Shown piece by piece: positions 34,886 to 48,000 of a stretch of DNA of 64,000 nt (position 1 is its first letter; each line of letters opens with the position of its first letter). Made by a program: the position numbers and the translations under genes. A model generated the notes under the pieces. It worked only from the letters and a program-made list of their open reading frames with translations. It ran no database searches and was not told where the DNA came from. The DNA is from Baylisascaris procyonis (Eukaryota; Nematoda; Chromadorea; Rhabditida; Ascarididae), in assembly GCA_037389465.1 (NCBI GenBank), contig JAZARR010000077.1, forward strand, positions 930,001-994,000. The letters are read 5' to 3'.

Positions 34886-37800
34886 GAAGGTCTTAAAATA
34901 GCCTTTAAAAGAAACGAGTCTCGTTTAAAGCCAAAATTCATATGGCTGCCAACGCATGTTCTTATCGGTTCATTATTAACAAAATGGCAGCTATACATAA
35001 TCAACTATTTCTAAGTGCACGCATTACACTGCCCATTCTACGAAATGCGTTCCTAGGCCTATGCACGTTCTTAGCAACGTTTGATGCCAATGTAACAAGC
35101 GGAAACTGCCGTTTTAGTTCATATCTTCCGTTAAAAATGATTTGCTTTCTCGTCTAAATTTATGCGGGCCTTTTTAAATTACCTTCTTTTGCTCGTTTAC
35201 CTATCCATGAGTTCATTTATTTGCCTGCCAGGCTGTCAAAAAAACAGTTACAGCGCAGTGCGTCGAAACCCAAACAGTTTCATCCTCTCAACAACTGTTA
35301 TGGCAATAGTACTACATCATTCGTCCCCTATTTTCCACAAGCAAAGCTACCATAGTTCACAGTTGTTTTATGCTGGTAAAAGTCGTCCATGTACTCAGTG
35401 TGCAAGATCTCTTTCAGGATAAAAGTAGTAATGCATTTCTCAAGTGTACTGATACTAATACGCATTGCAATTGTAGGAATTTGAAAGCGCTCTTCCGAAT
35501 GCTTTATAGCTGCCTGGCACGCAATATTCCACTCCCAATGACTCTGTAGTCATTTGCCACGTCGAGTTAGCGAAGCCTATTAAAAAAAAGCAAACTCAAC
35601 AACAACAACAAAAAATCAGTTAGCACAAAAGAGAAAAGTCGGTTAGAAAAAAGATCAATATCAATAATGTGAAGTAGTGCCGGAAGTGCAGCATATGATT
35701 TGAGTTGATTTTTCACCAGGAATCTACTAATATTCTGGATTTTCACCATTCTCTCTTTCAATATAACATCTGAGCGCTGTGCACACGCACCTGCCAAAAG
35801 CCCAACTTCGTATGAAAATACATGTTTCATTTTCTGTTTACTTTCAATTTAACATATGTTTCACATTCATTCTAAATTTTTGTCCCATTATCATTATTTT
35901 TGAAGAGAAATGAACACTGTAAATATTTGAGCAATATTATAAACAACTGATAACCTTATCACTGCAGTTAGTAGTTATATGAGTTACAACGTTTTCGCTC
36001 ATATTTTTCGAGAAATTTTTGAGGCTATTTATTAATAAAATGGGATGTGACGCATTTTAGATTGGAAGAAGTCGTTGTTGATTCCCATTTGGCGCTAGAG
36101 TGAACAACGACCCCCCATAAAGAAGGTACGAATAAATCCCATTTGATGCGATATTGCAACAACAATTGCCGAATTCGCTTTGCGCGCAATCAGTACGCAT
36201 AATGCGTAAATTCACTTCGCTGTTATGCGCACATTCATCACTCACTGTTCAGTGATGCCTAATAGCCAATGATCAACCATTTAGCATTAACTCGGCCTCT
36301 ATAATACAATAATACAGGAAGTACCCCATTGCCCTATTCCACTTGTATGCCATTCTCCTTGAAACTTCGGTCATTTTGATGTGTTAATCCGATCGCAAGC
36401 ACAGACACCTCTCTTGCTAGCATCCTTAAACCTTTAACTACTTTCAACCTTTACAGTGCTAGAGTGCAGATCGAAACAATCACCATCACAAACACAGCTT
36501 ATGTCTTCAGCGGGCAGAAGATCGAGAAAGAAGCAGTAGGAAAAAGTTATGTGCCTCTTGCTTTAGCGATTACCACATCATTCTTTTCTAACGCTTGGTG
36601 CTTACAGTGTTTACAGCTTTCCAGAAGTGATATGCATTCGAGAAGAACCAGTGCATATTTTGGTGCTGTAATGTGCTAAGACTCTTCATGCTACCATCCC
36701 AGCTAGCATACTGGCTAGTTGAGATGGTCGCACGAAGCACCTTGGTTTGTCAACGCGCCTTTGTTAATGTTGAGACTTGCGCAGTGACAGCCTCCCTCTC
36801 TCACCTGTCGACTTGAAATAATTTTCAATTCAATTCAACTCGCTAGAGAAGGGACCCATAAAAGTGGAATGATGTCCCTTGAAAAAAAAAAAAAGGTTCT
36901 AAGAGGGATGTGTTATGTTAAGGACATTAAATTTGGAATTATTTAGCAATCAGCTCGGTTGCCAGTTGCAGTTTAAGCTCAAATTAGTGCATATAAATTT
37001 TTGCTCAGAAATATTAGCATAAATCGTTTTTGAGAGCCCTCAAGAACCAACATAGCGAGAAATACTTGCGAATTTCTTTTTCAGGTTTTAATTTGCATGC
37101 AATCAAATGTAACAGTTTGGCTAACTAACTATGGCGGCAACAAACACCTATATTTTATTGCATGCCAAAAAAAGTTATGAGCCTTTTAATGCTACAAAAA
37201 TCAACAAGTCATTCATGGCTGTCCAATTTCCTTAATCATGATTACGACCGACCTAATCCACCTCATCTCACGTCTTTTTCACATCAAAAACGAATGAACT
37301 TCCCAACTACAGAAATAAGTGTAACGCAGCAATGCTTGTGAATTTTTCACATTGCCCCGTTCGTTTGCCTATTCCTCTCTTTAAACTCTATTTTCAAAAA
37401 TTTCGAAGAACATAAATTCCGGGCTTGTAAGCGGGAGCATTTCCTATGCAAATATAGATGACGCAAAAGTGTAACTTAACTGAAATAGAAATCAAACTAG
37501 CTGTTGTATGTTTGAAAAGCATAAGCCACAGTAGCCATAATAAGCTACACAATTAATGGATTGCAACTCAGCAGCATAGCAGTGTTGGGATGCAGCCCGA
37601 TCCAATTTACAAAATCGAAAGCACTTAAGATTGCTCGATGAGTCGAAATCACTATGGAGTCAAAAAAAGTAAATGCCTAATTGTTTTTTATCCTTTCCAC
37701 CTAACGCAACCTTTTCTAAATCGTACACTCTACAAACTCTTCTTTTCATATGTCACTGAACATTGAATTCCTAGTGTTTCCGCACAAACGATAACGCCGC

Positions 37801-39593
37801 CTAAGTTTTCCTATTGCAAGTTAGCATAAAAATAAGTGTGCTAAGAATAGCAGCGAAGCATTTTTTGTGGTTATATTCAATAGCGACCTTAACTTAAGCA
37901 TCGTACTGCTGCGTGCGAGTTTCATGTGGTTCCGTTAATCTTAAGACATAGTTATTAGGCATGAGATGATCACCACACGCACGGTTTTCGAGCAAAACAG
38001 TCCGAGCCACCAATAACTGCCCTAAAATCCAGAATAATTTCCTTATAATCTATAATCTAATAGCGGTTCACCGTTTTGCATTGCAAACCGTACCAAGAAA
38101 TCCAGTTCTATGCAAAACCCCCAAAAAATAATATATGCCTTCGTTGAAGATTCGATGTTTTCAAGACAGCACAATGCAAAGTTAGTTCGCGATTGAAAGT
38201 TCGACGACATTTTTTATTATTCAGCGAACATTTTTCTAATATCGTCCAGACAACGAATTCTGCATTATACTGATCCTAATTTAAGAAAGTATATTGGCTT
38301 CACTTAACTATGAAACTACATTGCTTTCGTAGCTGAAACCTTCTATTATTTGTACTTCAAATTGCAAGTGTGATGAGTTTAACTGCAAAAAGTGCACGTC
38401 GTTCCAACGTTCCTGGTGCGCCTTCTCATCTTTTCTCTTTCCGTCTCTATTCATACAATCAAAAATGATGAAAAACTAGGCTGACTTATGCAAGTGAGGC
38501 TTTTGCCATAATAACGGAAGCGAACGTGAGGAATGTACGAAACGCGAAAGACTTTCCTCGTGTTCACGTTTAAAACTGCGCACGCAAATGAGTGAAACAA
38601 ACCCTTCAAGCACACTCACTGTTTGTATTAGTGGCGCCACGAAATGACTGTCAAATGAAAGAGTTACTACTAATGATCTAAGTACAAAGCAATCGTTCTG
38701 ATGTTATACATTTATCCTTCGGAAGTCTTGACTGAAGTTGACTGAAAGACAAGCAATATGGAGGTACACGATATGGGATTCATATTTAGACATAAATATA
38801 AAACTACTGAAGAATTTTCCAGAAAAAAAAAAGAACTGAAAAATATAAGAAAAATCAATCGAATATGGCGGTTCTTTGCTTAATTTAATTTCATTATCAG
38901 TCGTCTTAGTTTGTTAATCGCCCGATAAGTGTGTCTCAAGAGGATTGTTCTAGGATCTTACACTACGCTAAATCGAGTGAATCTAAACGTAAGCCTGTTT
39001 GGTCATCTCATGAATATTGCTATTATCCAACTATCTTAGGGCAATCCTAATGAATGCGTTGCGAAATCGCTCTAAACTTTGTGATGAAATGTGTGATGTT
39101 GAGATGACGTGCTCATATGCTTATATTTTCGATATATTTTTTTCCTAAGAATATATCACAGATTGTATAACACCGTGATAAATCATCGACTAGCAGCCCC
39201 AATTAACAGACAGGATAGCGGCGAAAAAATTCTAGGCCCACTGATAAAAAAAACTTCTGTAAAACTATGAGATGAGATATTCCTAGTGCCTTCTCAAAAA
39301 AGAACCTCCTATGCTTGAAAAAATTTCGACGTAAACAAAAATCTCAGTCAAGAGGAACAGCACATCATAACCTCATACAGGCGTATCTCCTCGCTATTCA
39401 TTCTAGTGATGCAGTGACCCCCTCAGAGTAACGGAACTTGAAATAAATAACCACTGTTTCAAGTGTGATGATCGCTATTATTCCAGTCATTAGTCTTTGC
39501 AAAGCAAATGCGATAAACAACGGTCAAAATGTTGCAGAACTGAACTTGTGATCCTCATGTGAAGACATAAAGATTGTACTACATTAAAAAAAA

Positions 39594-40007
39594 GTGTCGG
39601 AACTGCATTATTTAAAAGCGCAGACTGTAACAAAAAGGCAAGTATCACAAGTGAGATTAAAAGGACAGTGCAAACACAATCGGACGAACTGATGTGCCCT
39701 TCATATATGTATGTTTTTCCATGCCGGTACACAATATTCGACAAGTTCGAATTGAGACTTGTGCTTAAAGATGAAAAATTCCTATACCAGCCCCAACTGT
39801 GTCGGAACTGCATTATTTAAAAGCGCAGACTGTAACAAAAAGGCAAGTATCACAAGTGAGATTAAAAGGACAGTGCAAACACAATCGGACGAACTGATGT
39901 GCCCTTCATATATGTATTTGTTTTTCCATGCCGGTACGCAATATTCGACAAGTTCGAATTGAGACTTGTGCTTAAAGATGAAAAATTCCTATACCAGCCC
40001 CAACTGT
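39594..40007. repeat. 205-bp tandem duplication
   Basis: Copy 1 spans 39594-39798 and copy 2 39799-40007, in direct orientation. They differ by only a few bases, including a short indel in gtatg/gtatttg. The junction is exact at 'gtgtcggaactgcatt'. There is no coding sense I can recognise; open frames here are shadows. Confidence 0.95.
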
Positions 40008-41039
40008 CTCAGGATCCTCGTGAGATTTTTTAGAACTGTAATGGAAAAGCGACTTCCTGTGGCATTTCAATTCCCACCGACTCACGTCTCCAACCTAAAT
40101 TCCCTCCCCCCTCACCCCATCTCCCCTCACCAAACCGTTTAAAATGGCGCAAAAATTGCACGAAACTCGCGTGGAAAGTTACAAATCATATCGAAAGGAG
40201 TGAAATTAATCATAGAAGAGCAATGCGTTGCACAACGGTTGAAATTCCCCTTCGAGAATTTCCAATCCACAAAGCACTTTTGCTGTCTCTTTAATGTCGC
40301 TTTACGTTGTTTTTCTCGCATTTATAGTTATATCATATCACTTTTCCGGACTTCTGTTAGAACAGACGTGATCAAGGGGAAAATGGAGCTAGCTGCTAAT
40401 TGATGGAGACCAAGCTGTACACACTATTCTATGGAAATCGGGATCTGCAATGGACAGACATTCCTGTGAACTTCCTTGCTGTGGGAAGTGCACCGCCGAT
40501 TTCTGTGAATCTCAAAACGCTCGCGTATAAGGTCTCCAGGGAATTCTTGAAAGATAAAGCAGGCGTTCTTCTATTAACATATAGTTTTAAACTTCAAATG
40601 GGTTCAGCAGTGATGGTCGTGATAGCAGACATATGTCGCAGCATCACTGCGCTTGTAAAAAAATATGCCGCTAATGTGACGAACAGAAATTTTTATTAAG
40701 GCAAAATATAAAAACTTTACGCCTAGATGTGAGAAATGGAATTTCAGCACATTAAATAAAGATTAAAAAGCTTGAAGATTAAAAAAAAATCTTTTAACGT
40801 CCCATACTCCACAAAATAATTCAACTATTATCAAAAAATATGGCAAACAAGGATTCATTTCAAACGCATACCTTGAAATGCGACAGTTCTAGCCGACGAG
40901 ATTGTAGTCGAGAGTATTAGAACTGTACAGTATTGAATGATGATCATTTCTTCGTCTTCGGTGAAAGTCTTGACGTTAGCTAAACATATTTATGACAAGA
41001 GGCAATGAAGCAACAGGTGGCAGGTAATAGGCACTCAAT

Positions 41040-41340
41040 GCACTGACTGGTAGGTGCTTCCCTTTCGTCACCTCTTCGTCCGATCCCTCCCGTTAGACCA
41101 CTCTTCGGGCGTTGTCAAGGAGAGGAGGCGGTGCCGCTCGAGGAGGTTGGCCGGCTAGATTCAGGTCCGTTGAGTTGCCCGGTCAGCTACTCTACTATTG
41201 ATCAAGCACAACACGTCAGCTGAACGGCACATAACATACGAACATTGGGGGCATGCACTCCTCTCCTCATACAAACATACATGTCAACCAGCCGGAGACA
41301 CGCCCCATTTCAGCGGACCTCTTAATATTCTTAGCTAACA
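41040..41340. other. GC-rich island, possible dispersed repeat
   Basis: A block richer in G and C than its flanks with no long open frame, between AT-rich stretches. It resembles in character the blocks at 15200 and 60540. No family assignment. Confidence 0.3.
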
Positions 41341-42699
41341 ACGAGGCAAGAATGATCATAGATGCTTGCACCAGCCGGCTGATTCTTGACTCTCAACTTT
41401 CTGCTCTCGTTTAACCTCGCTTAAAAATTGGCGAATAGAATTATTGTAGCCGTGAAATTTACCTGACGAATGGTGACTATGATTAATATCATATTCAACA
41501 ACTTCTAATATGTTATGAGGACAAGAAAAATTACCTGCAAAAGAAGAGGCTGACTGGAATGCAGTACCAACAAGGCGTTTGTTCACAGACTACAGCCCAA
41601 GTAAGAAAGCAGAACAACCACTCAGAGCCCCCGACTAGTACAATAATGAAGAGCGAGTGACTAGTACAATAATGATAAAGGCTACTGATGATTCATGTGC
41701 GCGAGTGAAGCGGTGATGACGGTTTGCTCGACCGTTAGCAGAGCACAGCACACGTTTTGCTCAACGCATCTGAACGTTAGGGGGGTATGTGCAAGAGATG
41801 ATGACGTGCTTCGCATTTTGCGTTAACAACTAGCGTCGCCAATAACGACAGCCAAGAATCAATCCCGCCTTCGAAGCTAACGCTGTGCGACTGGCTTGCC
41901 CATAAATCGTCCAATATTGCCATACTCGGTAAAATACACCTATTCTTCAAAATTAGACTCAATAATGATGTACAGTTTAACCTTCACTTAGCCGAAGTGG
42001 CATGTTCTTCTCCGAGCAAAAGATGCATAGTCTTCGATGACAGCACCCGTCGATAATAGCATCCTCTCAAACAAAGCTAGCAAGGATCGAGAAACGATGG
42101 ATGACATGGAAACAGAGTGAAGAGTACGTGAAGCCTCGGAAAAGGAATGACATTCTTTAAAACATTAAAAAGCTATGAAATATGCGAAACAATCTGCAAC
42201 GACTATAAGTAAATGAAGGTAGATGAAGAACCTGTCTCAGTCAGTCATAATCAGCTGCAAATTGTTTGGCTAAATATTTGTATGGTCATGTAGAAAACTG
42301 TACATTCAACACTGTCGACGCGTCTATGCGAATCGAATTTGTAAAGCGCATTGTGACGAATTATGTCTCCGTTTGTATGTGTTGGTACTTGCAGCATTTT
42401 GTTTCACTATGCACAGCAATCAATTTGTTTTTGTCCGAACTCGGTAAGAACAGGCTGAACTTTTCTTAGAATCGGAATCGAAATCATAGGCTGTCAGCGT
42501 TTTCACTCGTTGACTGTTTGTTGTCAATATCAAAAACGATAGTTGAAGCATGAAAGACGCTTATTCCGAATGTACCTCATTCGTATGTCCCAACAGTTAT
42601 CAGCATAACCCATGGCTTAAAGGCGCCCTGTTACTTTCTGGCTAAAACCAGGAATCGGTAGTCCCCCTTATTAATGAAAGTAACCAATGTCAGCGATAC

Positions 42700-43240
42700 T
42701 AAAATCAGTACTAAGCCACTAATATCAGCTAATACCACCAGAGGCAACAGTAGTGCTAGCTGTCAGTGCTAATATGCAAAGCAACATTAGTAACAGAGCA
42801 TTAATTAATACCAGTAGTTGGCACTGCTGGCAACAGAAAATATTTATAAGTGAAACTACTAGACCTAATTCGAACTGGTATTACTGGTACTCAGTATTAG
42901 CGACATTTACCAACTATTCTCTATTTCTGTTTAGAGCCCTAAGACTTATAGCCCTATAATTTACTTGTAACCTTATTACAACTACTACCAAGAATAGTGG
43001 TAACAAAAGGTGTAATACCGGTAGTAGGCCTCAAAAGTAGTGCCACTGGTGCTGCTTTCGATGCTACTGCTACTAGCAATACTAATACTCTAAGAGTACT
43101 CGCAGTAATGGGTAGCAGTGGCACCATGGAGTATTCACTGATGGCACTTCCAAGTATACTAATATTTGGCATCACACACTCAACGTATTAGTAATAATGC
43201 TGACTTAAACAGTAGTAAGCAGAAGTGAACTTAGTAGAAA
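42700..43240. repeat. Degenerate TAC/AGT-rich low-complexity tract
   Basis: Many copies of agt, act, tac and gta triplets (for example 'agtaatactaat', 'actactaccaag', 'agtagtgccactggtgctg') in both senses. It reads as a decayed trinucleotide satellite. Open frames on both strands here come from the bias. Confidence 0.5.
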
Positions 43241-44168
43241 TACTTGTCAGTGGAGTAACAATTTGCTTTTAATGTCGTCCCTGCTCTTAAAGAATTGGTC
43301 AAGTTAATTCATCTGTTAAATTTTGCTGTAACATGACTGATATTCGACAGGGAAATCGTTGAGAGATTTCGCAGGTGAGGACATGGAGCCGGAGATCCTT
43401 CAGCTCTGTTGCCAACTTCCTATCGAACTCATGATGTCATTAGACCTCCCGCCCGAGATCTTTTCATTTCCGTTTCGTGCCTGACCTAAAAATCGCTCCA
43501 TGACCAATTTCACTCGATTTCCTTCTCTTGCTGAGCGAGAGAGCGACAGTAGCTAAGTTGGGAAGTGCAGGATGCGTGATATTTTAGACGTCTAGGATAC
43601 TTGATGTGTCTGCAAATCAGTTCACGTTTACCTTGAATGGGTTTGTGAAACTTGGGTTATCTTCGCCAACTTTCAGATTGCTGCCTACTTAACTTCTACT
43701 GAGTGATATATAACAGCACAATGAACACACATTTGCTTAACCTATTTGGAGCTATTTAGGCCCCTCCCAATCTTCTGGTTAAGCACCGAAGTTGAAAGGT
43801 TTCACTGGTATCTGCAGCCACTGATACCTTTCCGGTTAAACGTCCGTATCGAGCTTCCCCCAGGACCTTTGCGAAAAAGCGTGAGCATGGGTGCGAGCAG
43901 TCAAATGACACACCGGTGATGCATCATCATGTGTTGGAAACTGTGTGAACGCGATTTTTCCTGACGCCCGCTGATAACAGACACTTTTCCATTTTTCCTC
44001 ACTATATTCTCACTAGCAGGTAGCAATAGATCCTTATTCTTCTCTTCTCTGTGGACTGTTAGCTATATTCCCTCATCAGCTAATTGAAACCCTTCCATGC
44101 GGCTCCTCCCCTTAAAAACACATTCCCCATCTTGTTTTGCACCTATTTCATACTTCCACGCCCTTAAC

Positions 44169-44245
<77 letters not shown>
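44169..44245. repeat. (AT)n microsatellite, about 38 units
   Basis: Uninterrupted alternating AT from 44169 to 44245. Open frames of alternating Tyr-Ile across it are artefacts. Confidence 0.98.
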
Positions 44246-44248
<3 letters not shown>

Positions 44249-44764
44249 CAGTGCTACAGTGCCTTCGAATCCAAAATAGCGTACCTGGAGACCGTTGAAG
44301 CGTCGCAATTCCTTGCACCTTACACCATAATGAAATGACGCTTAGAAGCGAAAACTGCCAACACTCTGACTCTATGCCTCTTACATCGAGTAAACATTTC
44401 ATCGTCAACATCCATCAAAAACGTTCCTTTTACCGTAAACCGATGCGCCACCTACTTCCGAAAGATTTTGGAGCGAATAACGCCAAGTTACAATGGAACT
44501 GCTCAATAACGAAAACGAATCTTTAATAACAAACCGTTCCATATTAAGGAACTATAATCTTCCAACAATGAACGCCAAAAACAAAAAGCAATAAACGGCA
44601 CGTTATGGTACATCTGGAATTACATAACCAGAAAGGCCTTTTCTTTATTTGGCAACAAATCCTTTCCACATAAAAAAATGCAATAATGTGAACGGTCTGT
44701 CGACTACATCGCTAAAACAATGTCGGCAAACCACTCGCAAGCGACTTCCAAAAGTATGTATATT

Positions 44765-44770
44765 TTTATT
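44765..44770 (-). terminator. Polyadenylation signal of OGFOD1
   Basis: AATAAA on the minus strand begins 14 bases after the OGFOD1 stop codon. That is very close, so the 3' UTR would be short, as is common in nematodes. Confidence 0.6.
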
Positions 44771-44783
44771 ATCTTGAATATCC

Positions 44784-45053
44784 TTAGGCTTGGCGCATCA
44801 ACCCTGTTCCTCGGCCTCCGCCATCCTTCCCTTCATTGTTTTTGCCTCCATCTTCGTTCCCGCTAAGCTCCCCAGATTCTGCACTGCTCATAGAATCCTC
44901 CTCGTCTTCGTTACGTGCGCCAAAATAGGAACATTTGAGCACGTAAATGGAGCGGCTCCGCGCGCGACTGTTCACATACTTCACAAAGGGGAACACATCA
45001 GGCTCTCGGTAGACCAGAGCAGCACTGTTGGCGACCGGATATACGCGCAGCAC
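44784..45053 (-). CDS. OGFOD1: OGFOD1 exon 12, C-terminus and stop
   Basis: Acceptor aatatttcag|GTG, phase 0, stop TAA at 44784-44786. VYPVANSAALVYREPDVFPF and VKYVNSR match human [27 protein letters not shown]. After IYVLKCSYFG, where the human protein ends, the worm protein continues with about 43 residues of acidic, Ser- and Gly-rich sequence ending RGTGLMRQA. A polyadenylation signal follows closely. Confidence 0.95.
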   Translation of the reverse strand: MLRVYPVANSAALVYREPDVFPFVKYVNSRARSRSIYVLKCSYFGARNEDEEDSMSSAESGELSGNEDGGKNNEGKDGGGRGTGLMRQA

Positions 45054-48000
45054 CTGAAATATTAACTTCATGGAATGCAGTCCTGTAAAGAACGCAATCG
45101 TCTTTATTCGGCCAGAAGCTTGCTTTTTAGCACGGAAAAGGATGAAGTGATCCCCTTAAAAATATCAGACCGAAATGATCACAAGTAACGTCAGCAGCCC
45201 CTGCCCAGAGTACACAACTGCTGGCTTTCAATATGGTGTGTGTAACTGCGACTTACAAGCCACGCTGATGGAAAAGCGAAGTGCTTCAAACACCGGTTAA
45301 AGCGACGTTCACCGCAATCTCGACGTTGGCGCCCAAAAGCATCCATTCTTCAAAAAACAAGCGGTATGCGGCTGCAGAATTACTAACGAAATTTTATCTT
45401 TATCAAAAAACTTCTTCACCTTCCTCAAATTCCACACATCTTTTCACAGCCTCTTCTACTTGGTCCACAAAGGTCAATGATTCCCATTTCTCAATTCGTT
45501 TCTGACGCGAAATCGTGGATGAGCTAGTAACGCGAAATGCCTTCCACTAAATTCGCACAACATTATACAAATACCGGAAAGAAAGCTCTGGGCGCTCAAG
45601 GCGTTCGCGACACGTACATTACCAGTCAGTGACAAACGCACAAATCGTCACAGTAAATACTGCAATCAAAAAAGTGTGAAGTAAACATTGAGCTCATGGT
45701 CATCCCACAAAATAGGGGGATCCGCGATCCTCGTCGAAGTGTAGTGCACACCGCATTCCTCTACCTGCGTTCTCCCTTTCTGCACAATACCAGTAGAGCT
45801 TTTCAGTGCATCACAAGAACTGATAAGTGTACTCGATATATTTTCAGTGTACTCGATACTCTCCGGCCGGAGCAAGTGTGCTGTCACTGTTTTTGTTCCA
45901 TCGAATTACGAGTCGTTTTTAAAGCCTCGTAAGAAACAAAGCCTCATAAGAAACAACTGATGAATAATATTAAAAGGAAAAGAAATGGAGCAAGCAGCGA
46001 AAAAAAAAAACCTATCTTTTCGATGAACTAACGCTTGTGGCTGGCTGAAGTCCACCTTTCTTCATAAATCCGAAAGAAAATTTTTCAATTTTGAGATGCA
46101 ATTACGATCGCTGAAATGAACCTAAGCAGTAACATCCCACTATGCTTATTCTACCGCTGTTTTCGAAGTGATCCTCTCAGTGTCGAAAAATCCCGCATGA
46201 AAAATCACTCTTAAGAGCCCTTTATGTCCCCATAAGAAGAACAAGCGAAACTAACCTCCCTCTCCTCGTCCTCCGCAATATATGACGTGAAACCGCCGGC
46301 ATTTTCTGGCCATTCCTCCGATCCAAGGAACAACTGGAAGCAAACAGTCACAAACTGAATCATACATAAAATACATCTTAATTAAGTGATTTGTCTTTTG
46401 GGCGGTTTTCGATCCAAAACGAACAGCGACAGAGATCGGAAAAACAATAAGTCGCCGAAGGATTGATTGTCAAAGCAAGAAAATGGAAACCATATAAAAA
46501 ACCTTTCGTAACACTGCGTTAATTCAGTTCTTCACTAACTTACCTACCATGACAAAGAATAGCTGCCTCTACACGATACATTGCAAAACATTTAAATGAG
46601 GAGATCGGGTCCTACGATTATTGAATATGTTCGGCAGTTGAGGGTTTCCTAGACTTCGCAGCTCGAAAGTTACTGTTACCAATTCGTTACAACTGCCGAG
46701 TTCAATACTGATGTCTCATGACATGACAATTTCAAGTAACTGTCTTAAGAATACGCAACTGTGTGCTATTAATACCCATTACGCATAAATGGCGCACAAC
46801 TACTTTGACTGATACCGCATGCTCAGCTACCGACTGCACACAAGCTTAAAACTATTATATAACTACACACAACTTCCATGTCATCCAAGACAAATTTTGA
46901 AGACCAATAGACGGCAGTAATTTCGTATAATCAAGGTCAACATCGGAATATTTTTGGCGTGCTTTTGGAGCAGTTCTTAAAATCCGTAAAGTCGGTGCAG
47001 TGCGAAAGAAATGCATTTCCAATGTGGATGAATGCAACATAACGCTTTTCTTATGCGATCGACATATCTTAATGTAGAAAACAAAACAAACCACTCATCT
47101 CCCTTCCCCCCCCCCTAACGAAATTTTACTTCATCATTAGCGTCATTTCACTATATTCAATCTCGACAGGTGTAAACCAAGCAACGCTAAACCACAAACC
47201 AAGTTTCACTGCTATGACTACGACTCCACTTATCAAAATGCCATAAACCAAGCAATGGAAATGACCCGCATTATCTATCTGACCTTCAGCAAGTATCACC
47301 CGTAACCTACCCTACCGAAGTCCTGCTTAGAATCACGCTTCTAATCAACCTTTGGCGTTTACAATCCTTTCATTTCTATCAAAGCTGTAAACGTACCTGC
47401 TTCATTGATAATCCCCTCCACGGAACTACAACGTCTTTCCACTTCCCCTCCCCCCGCTCCCAGTTGCTCGCTATAACGCCTCTATCCATCCTTTCCCTTA
47501 CTTATTCATTAACTATAACGTGTCGAACGAATAATGCACCTCCAGAGGAGAAACTAACGTGTAAACTATCATCAACTGCCATCTTTTAATTTGCCTACAG
47601 AAGGAGGAAAGGACTCCCAACAGCCCCGCAACTGCGGTGCTGGAAACCATCACTTCAAACAAGATGCATCTCCTGCGTTCCCACTGAAGCATTTTCAGAA
47701 ACAACAGCAATAATAAAGAGGTGAGCAAGAAACCTGTAAGTCGAGCGTATACCCATTATTGTTCGCCTCGAATGCCAACTGATCGTCTGCGATTGTATAA
47801 CAACCCTTTGAGAGGCGCTCCATAGCTACCGTACAGGTGACACCTTAACAAGACATACTATAATATTTACTACATATGAACCAATAAGTGCAAAATCCCA
47901 CTGAAAGGCATATTCCGTCATACTGACAATTTAATTTGCGGTTGTGACCCAAGTCAGCGCTGTGAATTACCGCCACAGAATGTCCCGCTATTAATATTAA

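Larger units (their letters stand above)
24648..44168. other. About 20 kb between the two genes, no exon supported
   Basis: AT-rich sequence in which open frames are short (mostly under 100 codons) and without recognisable motifs. If the LamG gene has more 5' exons they would be here. GC-richer islands at about 24500-24620 and 41040-41340 stand out; the second may be a dispersed repeat. The longer plus-strand frames at 29447-29740, 25313-25621 and 40400-40699 have no homology I recognise. Confidence 0.4.

Noticed and set aside
40400..40699. 99-codon plus-strand frame beginning MMETKLYTLFYG
   Set aside because: No homology recognised and no gene context; could be chance.
44063..44411. Open frames of repeating Tyr-Ile on both strands
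   Set aside because: Translation of the (AT)n microsatellite.
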